Source: Burkholderia sp. IMCC1007 (GTDB taxonomy: Bacteria; Pseudomonadota; Gammaproteobacteria; Burkholderiales; Burkholderiaceae). From it: a stretch of DNA of 64,000 bases. The notes beneath the pieces are model-generated. The model was given only the letters and a program-made list of their open reading frames with translations. It ran no database searches and was not told the origin of the DNA. Below are positions 1 through 8,267 of this stretch, one piece after another. Position numbers and translations under genes: made by a program. Numbering within the stretch: the first letter of the stretch is position 1; each line of letters starts with the position of its first letter. Location of the stretch: contig NZ_JAPVQY010000018.1 in assembly GCF_027257875.1 (NCBI RefSeq), positions 54,890 to 118,889 on the forward strand. The letters run 5' to 3'.

Positions 1-513
1 GAACAGATCGTTGAAGCGCCGCACGCTGCCGAATCCGGCGGTCGATGCGACGACGGCCACCGGCAGCGCAGTGTCGGTCAACAGGCGCTTGGCCATCAGC
101 AGCCGGTGCGTCTGCGCGAATTCGATTGGCGACACGCCGAACTGCGCGGCGAAGATCCGGCGCAGATGGCGCTCGGTCACGCCGACCCGCTGCGCGAGTG
201 CATCGACCGCGTGTTCATTCAGGAAACCGTTCTCGATCAGCGTGGCGGCCGCGTCGGCGAGATTGCCGGACAGGTCGAGCAGCCCGTGACCGGGCGCGAG
301 CTCGGGCCGGCAGCGCATGCACGGCCGGAAGCCGGCTTTCTCGGCCGCGGCGGCGGTCGGGTAGTAGCTGCAGTTCTGCGCCTTCGGCGGCTTCACCGGA
401 CAAACGGGGCGGCAATACACACCCGTCGTCGACACGCCGACGAAGAACCAGCCGTCGAAGCGGCGGTTTCGTGAGAGCAGGGCGTCGTAGCAGGTGTCGG
501 GATCGAGGCGCAT
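1..513 (-). CDS. Ada/AlkA-type alkylation repair protein, N-terminal part (cut by window edge)
   Basis: Partial gene whose 3' end lies beyond base 1. About 171 codons are visible. The N-terminus matches the Ada metal-binding domain: four zinc-type cysteines at residues 34, 38, 65 and 68 (GVYCRPVC and PCMRCRPE), as in the methyl-phosphotriester-accepting Ada domain. An AraC-type helix-turn-helix follows (ERHLRRIFAAQFGVSP, about residues 105-120) and the visible part ends at GFGSVRRFNDLF. In Burkholderia this arrangement usually continues into an AlkA DNA-3-methyladenine glycosylase domain, but that part is not in the window, so an Ada methyltransferase C-terminus cannot be excluded. The first methionine of MRLDPDTCYDALL was used; an in-frame ATG six codons upstream (531) is an alternative. 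Expected role: sensing and repair of alkylated DNA in the cytoplasm. Confidence 0.85.
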   Translation of the reverse strand, partial: MRLDPDTCYDALLSRNRRFDGWFFVGVSTTGVYCRPVCPVKPPKAQNCSYYPTAAAAEKAGFRPCMRCRPELAPGHGLLDLSGNLADAAATLIENGFLNEHAVDALAQRVGVTERHLRRIFAAQFGVSPIEFAQTHRLLMAKRLLTDTALPVAVVASTAGFGSVRRFNDLF

Positions 514-886
514 GCGACGACTGTAAACCATCCGCGCCACCGATTCTGGCTGGAATCGGACATGTGTATCGGCGCGGTCCGCTTGCGTCATGGCACCACG
601 TTGGAGACCCGTTTCCCGCGCAGGAAACCGCCGAAAAAACGGTTAATGCCACTCTCCGAAACAGTCGTCTCTTTTCGCGCGGCTCGATGTGAGACGACTC
701 ATCGAAATCCCCGACTGACATGCGGGGGGCGCCCATCCTATTCTTTGAAAAACGTTTTCCAGACATCGACAGGCGACCGGCCGTGCCACCCGTGCGGCGT
801 GCCGCCGCCCGCCCGGCGCCCGCCGCCGGTCACGGACACGCATCATCCAGCGGCGCGGCGGGCGCGGCCGCGCATCGGAGACACTC
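514..886. other. intergenic region between repair gene and hexuronate transporter
   Basis: No convincing gene. It holds the divergent promoters of the repair gene and the MFS transporter, including the LacI-type operator at 747-760. The GGAGA ribosome binding site of the transporter lies just before its ATG at 887. Confidence 0.6.
747..760. promoter_or_regulatory. LacI-family operator upstream of the MFS transporter
   Basis: GAAAAACGTTTTCC, one base different from the perfect palindrome GGAAAACGTTTTCC found in front of the uronate dehydrogenase gene at 3411-3424. The central ACGT-type dyad with flanking A and T runs is typical of LacI/PurR-family operators. It lies about 125 bp upstream of the transporter start. 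The likely binder is the LacI-family protein encoded at 2277-3269; this is inferred from location and motif sharing. Confidence 0.7.
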
Positions 887-2179
887 ATGCAATCTGCCGT
901 CGTCGGCGCCGTGCGCGCCGCGGCCAGCCGCTACCGCTGGACCGTCTGCGCGCTGCTGTTCTTCGCGACCGTCATCAACTACATGGATCGGCAGATCCTC
1001 GGCCTGCTCGCGCCGATGCTCCAGCACGACATTGGCTGGAGCCAGGTGCAGTACGGCCGCATCGTGATGGCGTTTTCCGCGTTCTATGCGATCGGGCTGC
1101 TCGGCTTCGGCCGCATCGTCGACTGGCTCGGCACGCGGATCTCGTACGCGGCCGCGATGCTGGTGTGGAGTATTGCCGCGATGCTGCATGCCGCGGTCGG
1201 CTCGGTGATGGGCTTCGCCGCGGTGCGCGCGCTGCTCGGGATCGGCGAGGGCGGCAACTTCCCGGCGGCGATCAAGACGACGGCCGAATGGTTTCCGCGC
1301 CGCGAACGCGCGCTGGCAACCGGCATCTTCAACTCGGGCGCGAACATCGGCGCGGTGTTCGCGCCGGCGATCATCCCGGCGATCGCGGTGGCCTACGGCT
1401 GGCGCGCGGCGTTCGTGATCATCGGCGCGATCGGCATCGTGTGGCTCGCGGTGTGGCTGGTGATGTACCGCACGGCCGACACGCGCGCACTCGCCGCGGA
1501 ATACGACGAACCGCGCGACGAAGCCGAAGCGCTCGACGCGGCGAACGCGGACGCCGGCGCGCCGCGCTGGGGCGAGCTGATCCGCAAGCGCGAGACGTGG
1601 GCGTTCCTGATCGGCAAGTTCCTGACCGACCCGGTGTGGTGGTTCTACCTGTTCTGGCTGCCGAAGTGGCTGAACGAGTCGCGCGGGATGGACATGCAGC
1701 ATATCGGCCTGCCGCTCGTGTGCATCTACGCGCTGACGACGGTGGGCAGCATCGGCGGCGGCTGGGTGTCGTCGGCGCTGCTGCGCGCGGGCTGGAGCGT
1801 GAACGGCGCGCGCAAGACGGCGATGCTGATCTGCGCATGCTGCGTGCTGCCGATCGCGTTCGTGTCGCAGGTGCAGAGCCTGTGGACCGCCGTGCTGATC
1901 GTCGGCCTCGCCGCGGCCGCGCATCAGGGCTGGTCGGCGAACCTGTTCACGACGGCGTCCGACCTGTTCCCGCGCCGCGCGGTCGCGTCGGTGGTCGGCA
2001 TCGGCGGGATGGCCGGCTCGATCGGCGGCGTGCTGTTCTCGGAAGTGGTCGGCCAGGTGCTGCAACGCACGGGCCACTACTGGGTGCTGTTCGCGATCGG
2101 TGCATCGGCCTATCTGATCGCACTGGCCGTGATGCACGCGCTCACGCCGAAGATGAAGCCCGCGAAGCTCGACGCATAG
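887..2179 (+). CDS. MFS transporter, probable hexuronate (galacturonate/glucuronate) permease
   Basis: A 430-residue major facilitator of the anion:cation symporter type with about 12 membrane segments. The first helix region reads VINYMDRQILGLLAPML, close to the NYxDR signature of ExuT/phthalate-type ACS transporters, followed by the helix 2-3 loop GFGRIVDWLGTR. A GIGEGGNFPAAIKT stretch is also typical of ACS permeases. It imports a sugar acid by proton symport in the inner membrane. The assignment to hexuronates comes mainly from context: uronate dehydrogenase sits 1.3 kb downstream and both genes carry the same LacI-type operator. The ATG at 887 follows GGAGA. A strong hairpin terminator lies 18 bp after the stop. 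Confidence 0.85.
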   Translation: MQSAVVGAVRAAASRYRWTVCALLFFATVINYMDRQILGLLAPMLQHDIGWSQVQYGRIVMAFSAFYAIGLLGFGRIVDWLGTRISYAAAMLVWSIAAMLHAAVGSVMGFAAVRALLGIGEGGNFPAAIKTTAEWFPRRERALATGIFNSGANIGAVFAPAIIPAIAVAYGWRAAFVIIGAIGIVWLAVWLVMYRTADTRALAAEYDEPRDEAEALDAANADAGAPRWGELIRKRETWAFLIGKFLTDPVWWFYLFWLPKWLNESRGMDMQHIGLPLVCIYALTTVGSIGGGWVSSALLRAGWSVNGARKTAMLICACCVLPIAFVSQVQSLWTAVLIVGLAAAAHQGWSANLFTTASDLFPRRAVASVVGIGGMAGSIGGVLFSEVVGQVLQRTGHYWVLFAIGASAYLIALAVMHALTPKMKPAKLDA

Positions 2180-2196
2180 TCGCAGGCCCGCAAACG

Positions 2197-2230
2197 AACG
2201 CGCCGCCTCGAAGGTCGAAGGCGGCGCGTT
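2197..2230. terminator. bidirectional hairpin terminator
   Basis: A perfect 12-bp stem, AACGCGCCGCCT pairing with AGGCGGCGCGTT, with a 10-base loop, followed by TGCTTT. It sits between the convergent transporter and LacI genes, and the stem ends in AA/TT on both sides, so it can serve both strands. Confidence 0.75.
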
Positions 2231-2276
2231 TGCTTTGGGCGCGAAAGGACGCGATGCCGCGCGAGCGTGGCGCGCT

Positions 2277-3269
2277 TCAACCGGCCTCGGCCGTCGACGC
2301 GCGGACGATGAGTCGCGGCTCGAACGTCGAATAGCTCGCGTCGGTGCGGCCGGCGAGCGCGTCGATCAGCTTCTGCATCGCGAGTTCGCCCATGTTCTCG
2401 CTCTGGATGTCGATGGTGGTCAGCGCGGGCGCGGCGTACTGGCCGTACGGCACGTTGTCGATGCCGGCCACCGACACGTCCTGCGGCAGCCGGAACCCGA
2501 GCGATGCGGCTTCCTTCATGAAGCCGAGCGCGATCAGGTCGTTGTAGCAGATCACGGCCTGCGGGCGCTGCGGCCCGAGCATCACGCGCGAGCACGCGCG
2601 CTCGCCGGCGTCGGCGGTCGGCGCATGCGCGTCGTGCACGTCGAGCGTGAGGCCCGCTTCGGCGAGACAGTCGCGCGCGCCCTGGATCCGTTCGTCGTTC
2701 GGGCGCGCCTGCCCGAAGCCGAGATACGCGATGCGCGTATGGCCGAGATTGAGCAGGTGACGCGCGAGCATGTAGGTCGCGAGCCGGTTGTCGATGCCGA
2801 CGGTCGGAATCGGCAGGCCGGGGCTGCGCCGCAGCAGCACGAGCGGCTTGTGCAGATCGAGCATCCAGCCGGCTTCCTCGTCGGGCAGCCGCGTACTGAC
2901 GATCAGCCCGTCGACGCGCTGCGCGAGCGCCTCGATCAGCGAGCGTTCGCGCGCCTGGCTCTCTTCGGTGTCGACGAGCAGCAGCGTGTAGTCGTGCTGG
3001 AGCGCGACGCGGTTCGCGCCTTTGACGATGTTCGTGAAATACGGGTTGCTGATGTCGAGGATCACGACGCCGATGGTGCGCGTGCGCCCGGTGATCATCG
3101 AGCGCGCGAGCGGGTTCGAACGGTAGCCGAGCCGCTCGATTGCCTCCTTGAGCCGCGCTTCGACGGTCGGCGAAAAGCGCTGCGTGCCGTTCACGTACTT
3201 GGACACCGTCGCGACCGATACGCCGGCGTCCGCGGCGACGTCGCGGATCGTCGGGGAAACTTTTTTCAT
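2277..3269 (-). CDS. LacI-family transcriptional repressor (hexuronate-responsive, inferred)
   Basis: A 330-residue regulator with an N-terminal LacI helix-turn-helix (TIRDVAADAGVSVATVSKYV, residues 7-26) and hinge, then a periplasmic-binding-like effector domain (TIGVVILDISNPYF; VSVAGIDNVPYGQ). The frame stays open upstream, but the start MKKVSPTIRD at 3269 gives the standard family N-terminus. It lies between the MFS transporter and uronate dehydrogenase genes, transcribed against both. Matching palindromes precede both genes, and a degenerate copy sits in its own leader, so it probably represses the whole module including itself until a uronate-derived inducer binds. The inducer identity is inferred, not visible. 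Confidence 0.88.
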   Translation of the reverse strand: MKKVSPTIRDVAADAGVSVATVSKYVNGTQRFSPTVEARLKEAIERLGYRSNPLARSMITGRTRTIGVVILDISNPYFTNIVKGANRVALQHDYTLLLVDTEESQARERSLIEALAQRVDGLIVSTRLPDEEAGWMLDLHKPLVLLRRSPGLPIPTVGIDNRLATYMLARHLLNLGHTRIAYLGFGQARPNDERIQGARDCLAEAGLTLDVHDAHAPTADAGERACSRVMLGPQRPQAVICYNDLIALGFMKEAASLGFRLPQDVSVAGIDNVPYGQYAAPALTTIDIQSENMGELAMQKLIDALAGRTDASYSTFEPRLIVRASTAEAG

Positions 3270-3274
3270 CGCAA

Positions 3275-3288
3275 GGGTAACGTTTTCG
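3275..3288. promoter_or_regulatory. degenerate LacI-type operator in the repressor leader
   Basis: GGGTAACGTTTTCG matches 11 of 14 positions of the GGAAAACGTTTTCC palindrome. It lies 5 bp before the repressor start codon (3269 on the minus strand), a position suited to autorepression. Confidence 0.45.
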
Positions 3289-3410
3289 TTAGCTTGCCCC
3301 GGATTGTGGCAGAAAAACCCGGCGTTCGGCCACGGGACCAGATCGGGAAAGTGCGGATGGCCGGCAGCAAGTTCAGCCATTGACGTTCGGCTTTCTGACC
3401 ACGTATAGTT

Positions 3411-3424
3411 GGAAAACGTTTTCC
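3411..3424. promoter_or_regulatory. LacI-family operator upstream of uronate dehydrogenase
   Basis: A perfect 14-bp palindrome, GGAAAACGTTTTCC, 44 bp before the uronate dehydrogenase ATG and in the shared intergenic region with the divergent repressor gene. The same motif with one change lies before the MFS gene. Confidence 0.8.
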
Positions 3425-3467
3425 GCCTTTCGATGTACTTCAGCACAGATTCAAGGAGACATACTCG

Positions 3468-4304
3468 ATGAACGCCTCATCCACCGGTGCGCGCAAGCCG
3501 TTCGGGCGCCTGCTGCTGACCGGCGCGGCCGGCAATCTCGGCCGCCAGGTGCGCGGCGCGCTGGCGAACTGGGCCGACGTCGTCCGCGTGACCGACATCG
3601 CGGCGCTGGACGACGCGGCCGCGCACGAAGAAATCCGTGTCGTCGACCTGGCCGACCGCCCGGCGGTGATGGACCTGGTCGACGGCGTGGACGCGATCGT
3701 CCACCTCGGCGGCATTTCGGTCGACGCGCCGTTCGACGATCTCGTCGATGCGAACATCACCGGCACGTACAACCTGTACGAAGCCGCGCGCAGGCACGGC
3801 GTGAAGCGGGTCGTGTTCGCGAGTTCGAACCACGCGATCGGTTTCCATCCGGTCACGCAGGTGCTCGACGCCGATGCGCCGCTGCGTCCGGACAGCCTGT
3901 ACGGCGTGACGAAATGCTTCGGCGAGTCGCTGTCGCGGTACTACTTCGACCGCTTCGGCATCGAGACGGTATGCCTGCGGATCGGCTCGTCGTTCGAGGT
4001 GCCGAAGACGCCGCGCATGCTCGTGACGTTTCTCAGCTACCGCGACTTCATCGAACTCGTGCGCTGCTCGCTGCTGACGAACCGCGTCGGTCACGCGATC
4101 GTCTACGGCGTATCGGACAACCCGGTGAAGTGGTGGGACAACACGAAGGCCGGCTTCCTGGGCTTCCGGCCGCAGGACAGCTCCGAGCAGTTCGCCGGGC
4201 TGTTCCCCGTGACGGCCCCGACGGCCGAGTACGACGATGCCACGCAGCAGTATCAGGGCGGCGCGTTCGTCGTCGGCGAGCCGATGGAGCGCGACGCGAC
4301 GTAA
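3468..4304 (+). CDS. udh: uronate dehydrogenase (NAD-dependent)
   Basis: A 278-residue short-chain dehydrogenase of the extended type. It has a Rossmann nucleotide motif (TGAAGNLGRQVR, from residue 18), and the catalytic Tyr145-x-x-x-Lys149 pair in SLYGVTKCF. The sequence FASSNHAIGFHP is characteristic of uronate dehydrogenases. It oxidises D-galacturonate or D-glucuronate to the aldarate lactone, the first step of the oxidative hexuronate pathway in the cytoplasm. Length matches known Udh proteins (about 265-280 residues). The start follows AAGGAG with good spacing. The adjacent LacI repressor and MFS permease complete an uptake-and-first-step module; later aldarate genes are not in the window. 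Confidence 0.93.
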   Translation: MNASSTGARKPFGRLLLTGAAGNLGRQVRGALANWADVVRVTDIAALDDAAAHEEIRVVDLADRPAVMDLVDGVDAIVHLGGISVDAPFDDLVDANITGTYNLYEAARRHGVKRVVFASSNHAIGFHPVTQVLDADAPLRPDSLYGVTKCFGESLSRYYFDRFGIETVCLRIGSSFEVPKTPRMLVTFLSYRDFIELVRCSLLTNRVGHAIVYGVSDNPVKWWDNTKAGFLGFRPQDSSEQFAGLFPVTAPTAEYDDATQQYQGGAFVVGEPMERDAT

Positions 4305-4331
4305 TCGCCGCAGCACCCCGTGCGGCGTGGC

Positions 4332-4652
4332 TCAGCGCAGGATGTCCGTCGCCTTGTGCCGCGCGTCCACGCCGTCGATCAGGATCAGCGGGCCGCTCGC
4401 GTGTCGCGTGCGCAGCGGCTGAATCTTCTGGTACGCGTCCGATTCGTACCACGCGCGCGCCGTATCCAGATCGGGGAATGCGATCGCGATCAGGTCGCCG
4501 CGCCACACGCCTTCGCGCACCTCCGGCCGCGCGCCGTGGATGACGAAATGGCCGTCGTACGGCGCGAGCGTGCCGTCGATCCGTTCGAGGTATTCGACGA
4601 TGTCGTCGCACATTTGAACGTCGTGCAGGTGGGCGATGGCGTAGGCGGTCAT
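4332..4652 (-). CDS. DUF1330 family protein
   Basis: A 106-residue protein of the DUF1330 type, a small ferredoxin-like (dimeric alpha/beta barrel) fold. It shows the usual pattern of an N-terminal beta strand (MTAYAIAHLHDV), a central GHFVIHGARPE segment and LIAIAFPDLDTARAWYESDAYQKI, which matches the family core. Function in the family is not established. It converges with udh and is followed upstream by about 200 bp without a gene. Confidence 0.85.
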   Translation of the reverse strand: MTAYAIAHLHDVQMCDDIVEYLERIDGTLAPYDGHFVIHGARPEVREGVWRGDLIAIAFPDLDTARAWYESDAYQKIQPLRTRHASGPLILIDGVDARHKATDILR

Positions 4653-4856
4653 GGCGGGCTCCTTGGTCGATACCGCTGGCTGATCGGTAAGGCCATGATT
4701 GGCGCGCGGGCCGCGCGCGTCGATTACCTGCGACGTAAGCGAATTCCGCCATGCCGGCAATGCGCTGCCGATGCCGCGCGCATGCGACGCTACACAACAC
4801 CCGATCATTGGTCGCCAGCAGGGCAGGCTGATAACGGTCGCCGGGTGCCGACGCAC

Positions 4857-5324
4857 TTACGCGCGCTTTCGTACCGGCCGTGGCGGCGATGCTGGTACGG
4901 GCGCCGGCCCCGACTCCGCCGCTTCCTTGCACAGTTTGTCGAGCATGCGCTGCGCGGCGGCCGAGCAATCCTCGCCCGCCGGCTTGTTCGCGATCTCGTC
5001 GATCAGCGCCTGCAGATCGCGCCGGTTCTGCGCGAGACGCTGTTCGAGCAGCGCGATTTCATCGACCTTGTGCCGCAGCGCGTGCAGCAACTCGTCGTGC
5101 GGCCATGCGCCGAGGTTGGGCGGCAGCAGCGCGCGGATCTCGTCGAGCGCGAAACCCGCGCGTTGCGCGCGGTCGATGATCGCGAGCCGCGTCAGCGCAT
5201 CCGGCCCGTATTCCCGATAGCCATTCGCCTGCCGGCGGGCCGGTTCGAGCAGGCCGCTCGCTTCGTAGAAGCGGATGCGCGACGCCGCGAGGCCGCTGGC
5301 ACGCGCCAGTTCGCCGATTTTCAT
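4857..5324 (-). CDS. MerR-family transcriptional regulator
   Basis: A 155-residue MerR-type regulator. The N-terminus MKIGELARASGLAASRIRFY is a classic MerR winged-helix start, followed by a helical dimerisation region (residues about 75-115) and a short basic C-terminus. A single Cys late in the protein (EDCSAAAQ) does not form a clear metal site, so a redox or organic signal is more likely than a metal ion. It is divergent from an OYE-family oxidoreductase and the intervening region contains a dyad inside a 19-bp promoter spacer, the hallmark of MerR control. Confidence 0.88.
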   Translation of the reverse strand: MKIGELARASGLAASRIRFYEASGLLEPARRQANGYREYGPDALTRLAIIDRAQRAGFALDEIRALLPPNLGAWPHDELLHALRHKVDEIALLEQRLAQNRRDLQALIDEIANKPAGEDCSAAAQRMLDKLCKEAAESGPAPVPASPPRPVRKRA

Positions 5325-5342
5325 GCTGGGCTCCGAAGGGGC

Positions 5343-5373
5343 TTGACCTTGAAGCTGACTTTAAAGTTATGGT
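5343..5373 (+). promoter_or_regulatory. MerR-type promoter with operator dyad
   Basis: A -35 box TTGACC (5343-5348) and a -10 box TATGGT (5368-5373) are separated by 19 bp. The dyad ACCTTGAAG-N4-CTTTAAAGT (5346-5367, 7 of 9 pairs) fills the spacer. Overlong spacers with a centred dyad are the known target architecture of MerR activators. It drives the downstream oxidoreductase gene, with the MerR gene on the other side. Confidence 0.75.
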
Positions 5374-5401
5374 TGGGCCTCGTCAATCGAGGATGTCCAC
5401 C

Positions 5402-6646
5402 ATGAACCTGTTTGCGCCCCTCACACTGCCCAACGGCGCAGTGATTCCGAATCGGCTCGCCAAGGCCGCGATGGAAGAGAACATGGCCGACGCGGATCAC
5501 GCGCCGTCCGACGCGTTGCTGCGCCTGTACCAGGCGTGGGCCGATGGCCGGGTCGGCCTGATCCTGACCGGCAACGTGATGGTGGACGGCCGCGCGATGA
5601 CCGGCCCGAACGGCGTCGTGCTCGACAGCGAAGCGCACCTCGACCGCTTTCGGCGGTGGGCGCAGGTGTCGCGTTCCCGCGGCGCGCAGGTGTGGATGCA
5701 GATCAACCATCCGGGGCGCCAGATGCAGGCCGCGCTTGGCCAGGTGACGCTCGCGCCATCGGCCGTGCCGCTCGCGCTCGGCGCGCTGTCGAAGCAGTTT
5801 CCGGTGCCGAAGGAGATGAGTGAGGCCGACATCGCCGACGTGCAGCGGCGCTTCGTGCGCGCCGCGCAGCTCGCCGAGCAAAGCGGCTTCACCGGCGTGC
5901 AGATCCACGCGGCGCACGGCTACCTGCTGAGCCAGTTCCTGTCGCCGCTGACGAACCGCCGGCAGGACCAATGGGGCGGCAGCATCGAGAATCGCGCACG
6001 CCTGCTGCTCGACATCGTGAAGGCGGTGCGCGCGACGGTGTCGCCCGCGTTCGCCGTGGCGGTGAAGCTGAATTCGGCCGATTTCCAGCGCGGCGGCTTC
6101 AGCGCGGACGATGCGAAGCGCGTGGTCGAACTGCTGAATCCGCTCGGCGTCGATCTCGTCGAGCTGTCGGGCGGCAGCTACGAAGTGCCGGCGATGCAGG
6201 GCGAGGCGCGTGACGGGCGCACGCTGGCCCGCGAAGCGTATTTCCTCGAATTCGCGCGCGACATCACGACCGTCGCGCGCATGCCGCTGATGGTCACGGG
6301 CGGCATTCGCCGCCGCGCGGTGGCCGAGCAGGTGGTCGACAGCGGCGTGGCGATGGTCGGCATCGCGACCGCGCTGTCGATCGACCCGAACCTGCCGCGC
6401 GACTGGCAGGCCGGCAAGGACAGCGCGCCGGTACTGCAGCCGATCCTCTGGAAGAACAAGGCGCTGGGCGCGCTCGCCAACATGGCGGTGGTCAAGTTCC
6501 AGCTCGCGCGATTGAGCGCCGGCCGACGCACGCATCCGGACGTGTCGCCGCTGCGCGCGCTGGTGTCGCAGCAACTTGCCGCGCAGTGCCAGACGCGCCG
6601 CTACCGGAAGTGGATGGCACGCCGCGTGGCCGCCCCGCGCGCGTGA
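5402..6646 (+). CDS. NADH:flavin oxidoreductase, Old Yellow Enzyme family
   Basis: A 414-residue flavoprotein with an OYE-type TIM barrel. It begins LFAPLTLPNGAVIPNRLAKAAM and contains the family motif HAAHGYLLSQFLSP near residue 170, with the flavin-binding ends GGIRRRAVAEQ and MVGIATALS. It probably reduces alpha,beta-unsaturated carbonyls or related electrophiles with NAD(P)H in the cytoplasm; the C-terminal extension of about 70 residues past the barrel is typical of the NADH oxidase branch. ATG 5402 was chosen because GAGG lies 9 bp upstream; the in-frame ATG at 5393 abuts that site. Control by the divergent MerR protein is expected. Confidence 0.88.
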   Translation: MNLFAPLTLPNGAVIPNRLAKAAMEENMADADHAPSDALLRLYQAWADGRVGLILTGNVMVDGRAMTGPNGVVLDSEAHLDRFRRWAQVSRSRGAQVWMQINHPGRQMQAALGQVTLAPSAVPLALGALSKQFPVPKEMSEADIADVQRRFVRAAQLAEQSGFTGVQIHAAHGYLLSQFLSPLTNRRQDQWGGSIENRARLLLDIVKAVRATVSPAFAVAVKLNSADFQRGGFSADDAKRVVELLNPLGVDLVELSGGSYEVPAMQGEARDGRTLAREAYFLEFARDITTVARMPLMVTGGIRRRAVAEQVVDSGVAMVGIATALSIDPNLPRDWQAGKDSAPVLQPILWKNKALGALANMAVVKFQLARLSAGRRTHPDVSPLRALVSQQLAAQCQTRRYRKWMARRVAAPRA

Positions 6647-6847
6647 CGGGCATGCGTGATGTGCACGCGTGTCAGGCCGCAGTAGCGCGCCGGATGAAGG
6701 GCCGCCCGGCGCGCCGTGTGCCGAGTCGATTCTTTCGGATTACTGTCTGAAATATCGCATGCGTTTACAGTGAAATTCGGGCGCTGGATCGCGATTGCCG
6801 CGTGGCATAATCCAGCACCCTGATTTCACGCCTTCATCCTGCGCGTC

Positions 6848-7228
6848 ATGCACGGCCCCCGATTTCGCAGACCCGGCAGCTTCATCGGATTGATCGCAAT
6901 CCTGATGATGGCGCTCGCGCCTGCGATGTCGCAGATGATGGCGTCGCGTCACCGGCTCGTCGATGCGCTGGCCGTCTACTGCACGGCGAGCGTCGACGAT
7001 ACGCTGGCCGCGCACGACGACAAGCCGGCGCACGGCGCGCACGCGCACTGGCAGGCGTGTCCCTATTGCAGCTTCGTCGCGCATGCGGCCGCGCTGCCGG
7101 GCCGTCCCGCCGCGTTCGACGCTGCGCTGTCGGGCTCGCAGCGGCCCGTCGTATCGGCGTCGATTCCGGCGCGCATCCAGGTCGTTCACACCGTCGCGCA
7201 ATCGCGCGCGCCCCCCGCGTTCTCCTGA
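6848..7228 (+). CDS. DUF2946 family protein
   Basis: A 126-residue protein with an N-terminal hydrophobic segment (FIGLIAILMMALAPAM) serving as signal or anchor, then a histidine-rich stretch (HDDKPAHGAHAHW) and a CPYC motif at residues 71-74, plus Cys45. This organisation is that of DUF2946, often found next to copper genes and TonB-dependent receptors. Here it heads a run with an outer-membrane barrel and CopC. A CATAAT box lies about 45 bp upstream. A role in periplasmic metal handling is inferred from neighbours and the His/Cys content. Confidence 0.8.
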   Translation: MHGPRFRRPGSFIGLIAILMMALAPAMSQMMASRHRLVDALAVYCTASVDDTLAAHDDKPAHGAHAHWQACPYCSFVAHAAALPGRPAAFDAALSGSQRPVVSASIPARIQVVHTVAQSRAPPAFS

Positions 7229-7333
7229 TTCCGTCCGGCTTTTCCCGTGACTTGCCGCCGCTTCGCCACCGGAGCGCGGCCGTTCGTCGCGCGCGTGCGC
7301 GACAGCACCGAACCGCAATCGGAGAACACCTTC

Positions 7334-8251
7334 ATGCCCCGCTTTACCGAACGGCGTGCGCTTCGCGCATGCGCCGCGCTGCTGGCCGCCACCGCCGGCC
7401 TTTCCCATGCTTCCTTCGCCAATGCGCACGCCGTGGTCGGCGACCGCGTCTTTCCGGCGACGATGGCCGTCGACGATCCGGGTGTCGGCGACGAATTCGA
7501 TACCCGGTTCGGCCATATCAAGTCCCCCGACGACAGTGGCGACGGCATGAACGTCAATACCGTGTCGTACGAATGGGACAAGCTGATCACGAAGAACCTC
7601 GCGTTCAGCGTCGCGAGCCAGTACGTATCGCAGAACGATCCGAACGGCGGCTCCGCGAAGGGCTGGGACAACGTGACGCTCGGCCTGAAGTATCTCGTCT
7701 ACGCGAATGCGCGGCACGAATTCATGGCGTCGGTCGGGCTTGCGGCCGAGGTCGGCGGCACCGGCGCGAAATCGATCGCTGCGCCGTATTCGACGTTTAC
7801 GCCGACCGTCTATCTCGGCAAGGGCTTCGGCGATCTGCCGGCGTCGCTCGGTTATCTGCGTCCGTTCGCGCTGACGGCCACGGTCGGGCCGAACCTGACC
7901 ACGGCCTCGTCCGACCAGGGGCCGAACGCGCTCGGCTGGGGGCTGACGCTCCAGTACAGCATCCCGTACCTGCAGCAGCAGGTGAAGAACCTCGGCCTGC
8001 CGCAGCCGTTCAGCAACATGGTGCTGGTGGTCGAGGCGCCGATGAGCACCTGTACGGCGGGCGCATGCGCGGGCCAGACGACCGGCACGATCAATCCCGG
8101 CGTACTGTGGCTCAATCGCTACGGGCAATTCGGCGTCGAGGCGCAGTTGCCGGTCAATCGTGCGACGGGCCGCCACGTCGGCGTGATCTTCGACGCGCAT
8201 CTGTATTTCGACGACCTGTTCCCGCGCTCGCTCGGCAAGCCGCTGTTCTGA
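7334..8251 (+). CDS. outer-membrane beta-barrel protein of a metal-related cluster
   Basis: A 305-residue secreted protein with a signal peptide (cleavage near FANAHA, residue 32). The mature part alternates short polar and aromatic strands (VSYEWDKLITKNLAFSVASQY; DNVTLGLKYLVYANARHEF) and ends in GKPLF, a terminal Phe as in many outer-membrane proteins. It resembles the transporter-like barrels annotated as hypothetical or phenol-MetA-like proteins; exact substrate unknown. ATG 7334 follows GGAG with 9-bp spacing. It is co-oriented with the DUF2946 and CopC genes and probably cotranscribed with copC, which starts 16 bp later. Confidence 0.75.
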   Translation: MPRFTERRALRACAALLAATAGLSHASFANAHAVVGDRVFPATMAVDDPGVGDEFDTRFGHIKSPDDSGDGMNVNTVSYEWDKLITKNLAFSVASQYVSQNDPNGGSAKGWDNVTLGLKYLVYANARHEFMASVGLAAEVGGTGAKSIAAPYSTFTPTVYLGKGFGDLPASLGYLRPFALTATVGPNLTTASSDQGPNALGWGLTLQYSIPYLQQQVKNLGLPQPFSNMVLVVEAPMSTCTAGACAGQTTGTINPGVLWLNRYGQFGVEAQLPVNRATGRHVGVIFDAHLYFDDLFPRSLGKPLF

Positions 8252-8267
8252 TCCACGGAGAAACCGC

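Noticed and set aside
830..2137. A 435-codon minus-strand frame opposite the MFS gene
   Set aside because: Composition is His/Arg/Ala-rich without motifs, as expected for the antisense frame of a real gene.
562..2334. A 590-codon plus-strand frame overlapping the MFS transporter
   Set aside because: It is a high-GC shadow frame: arginine-rich, no family motifs, and it runs across the true transporter in another frame and the terminator.
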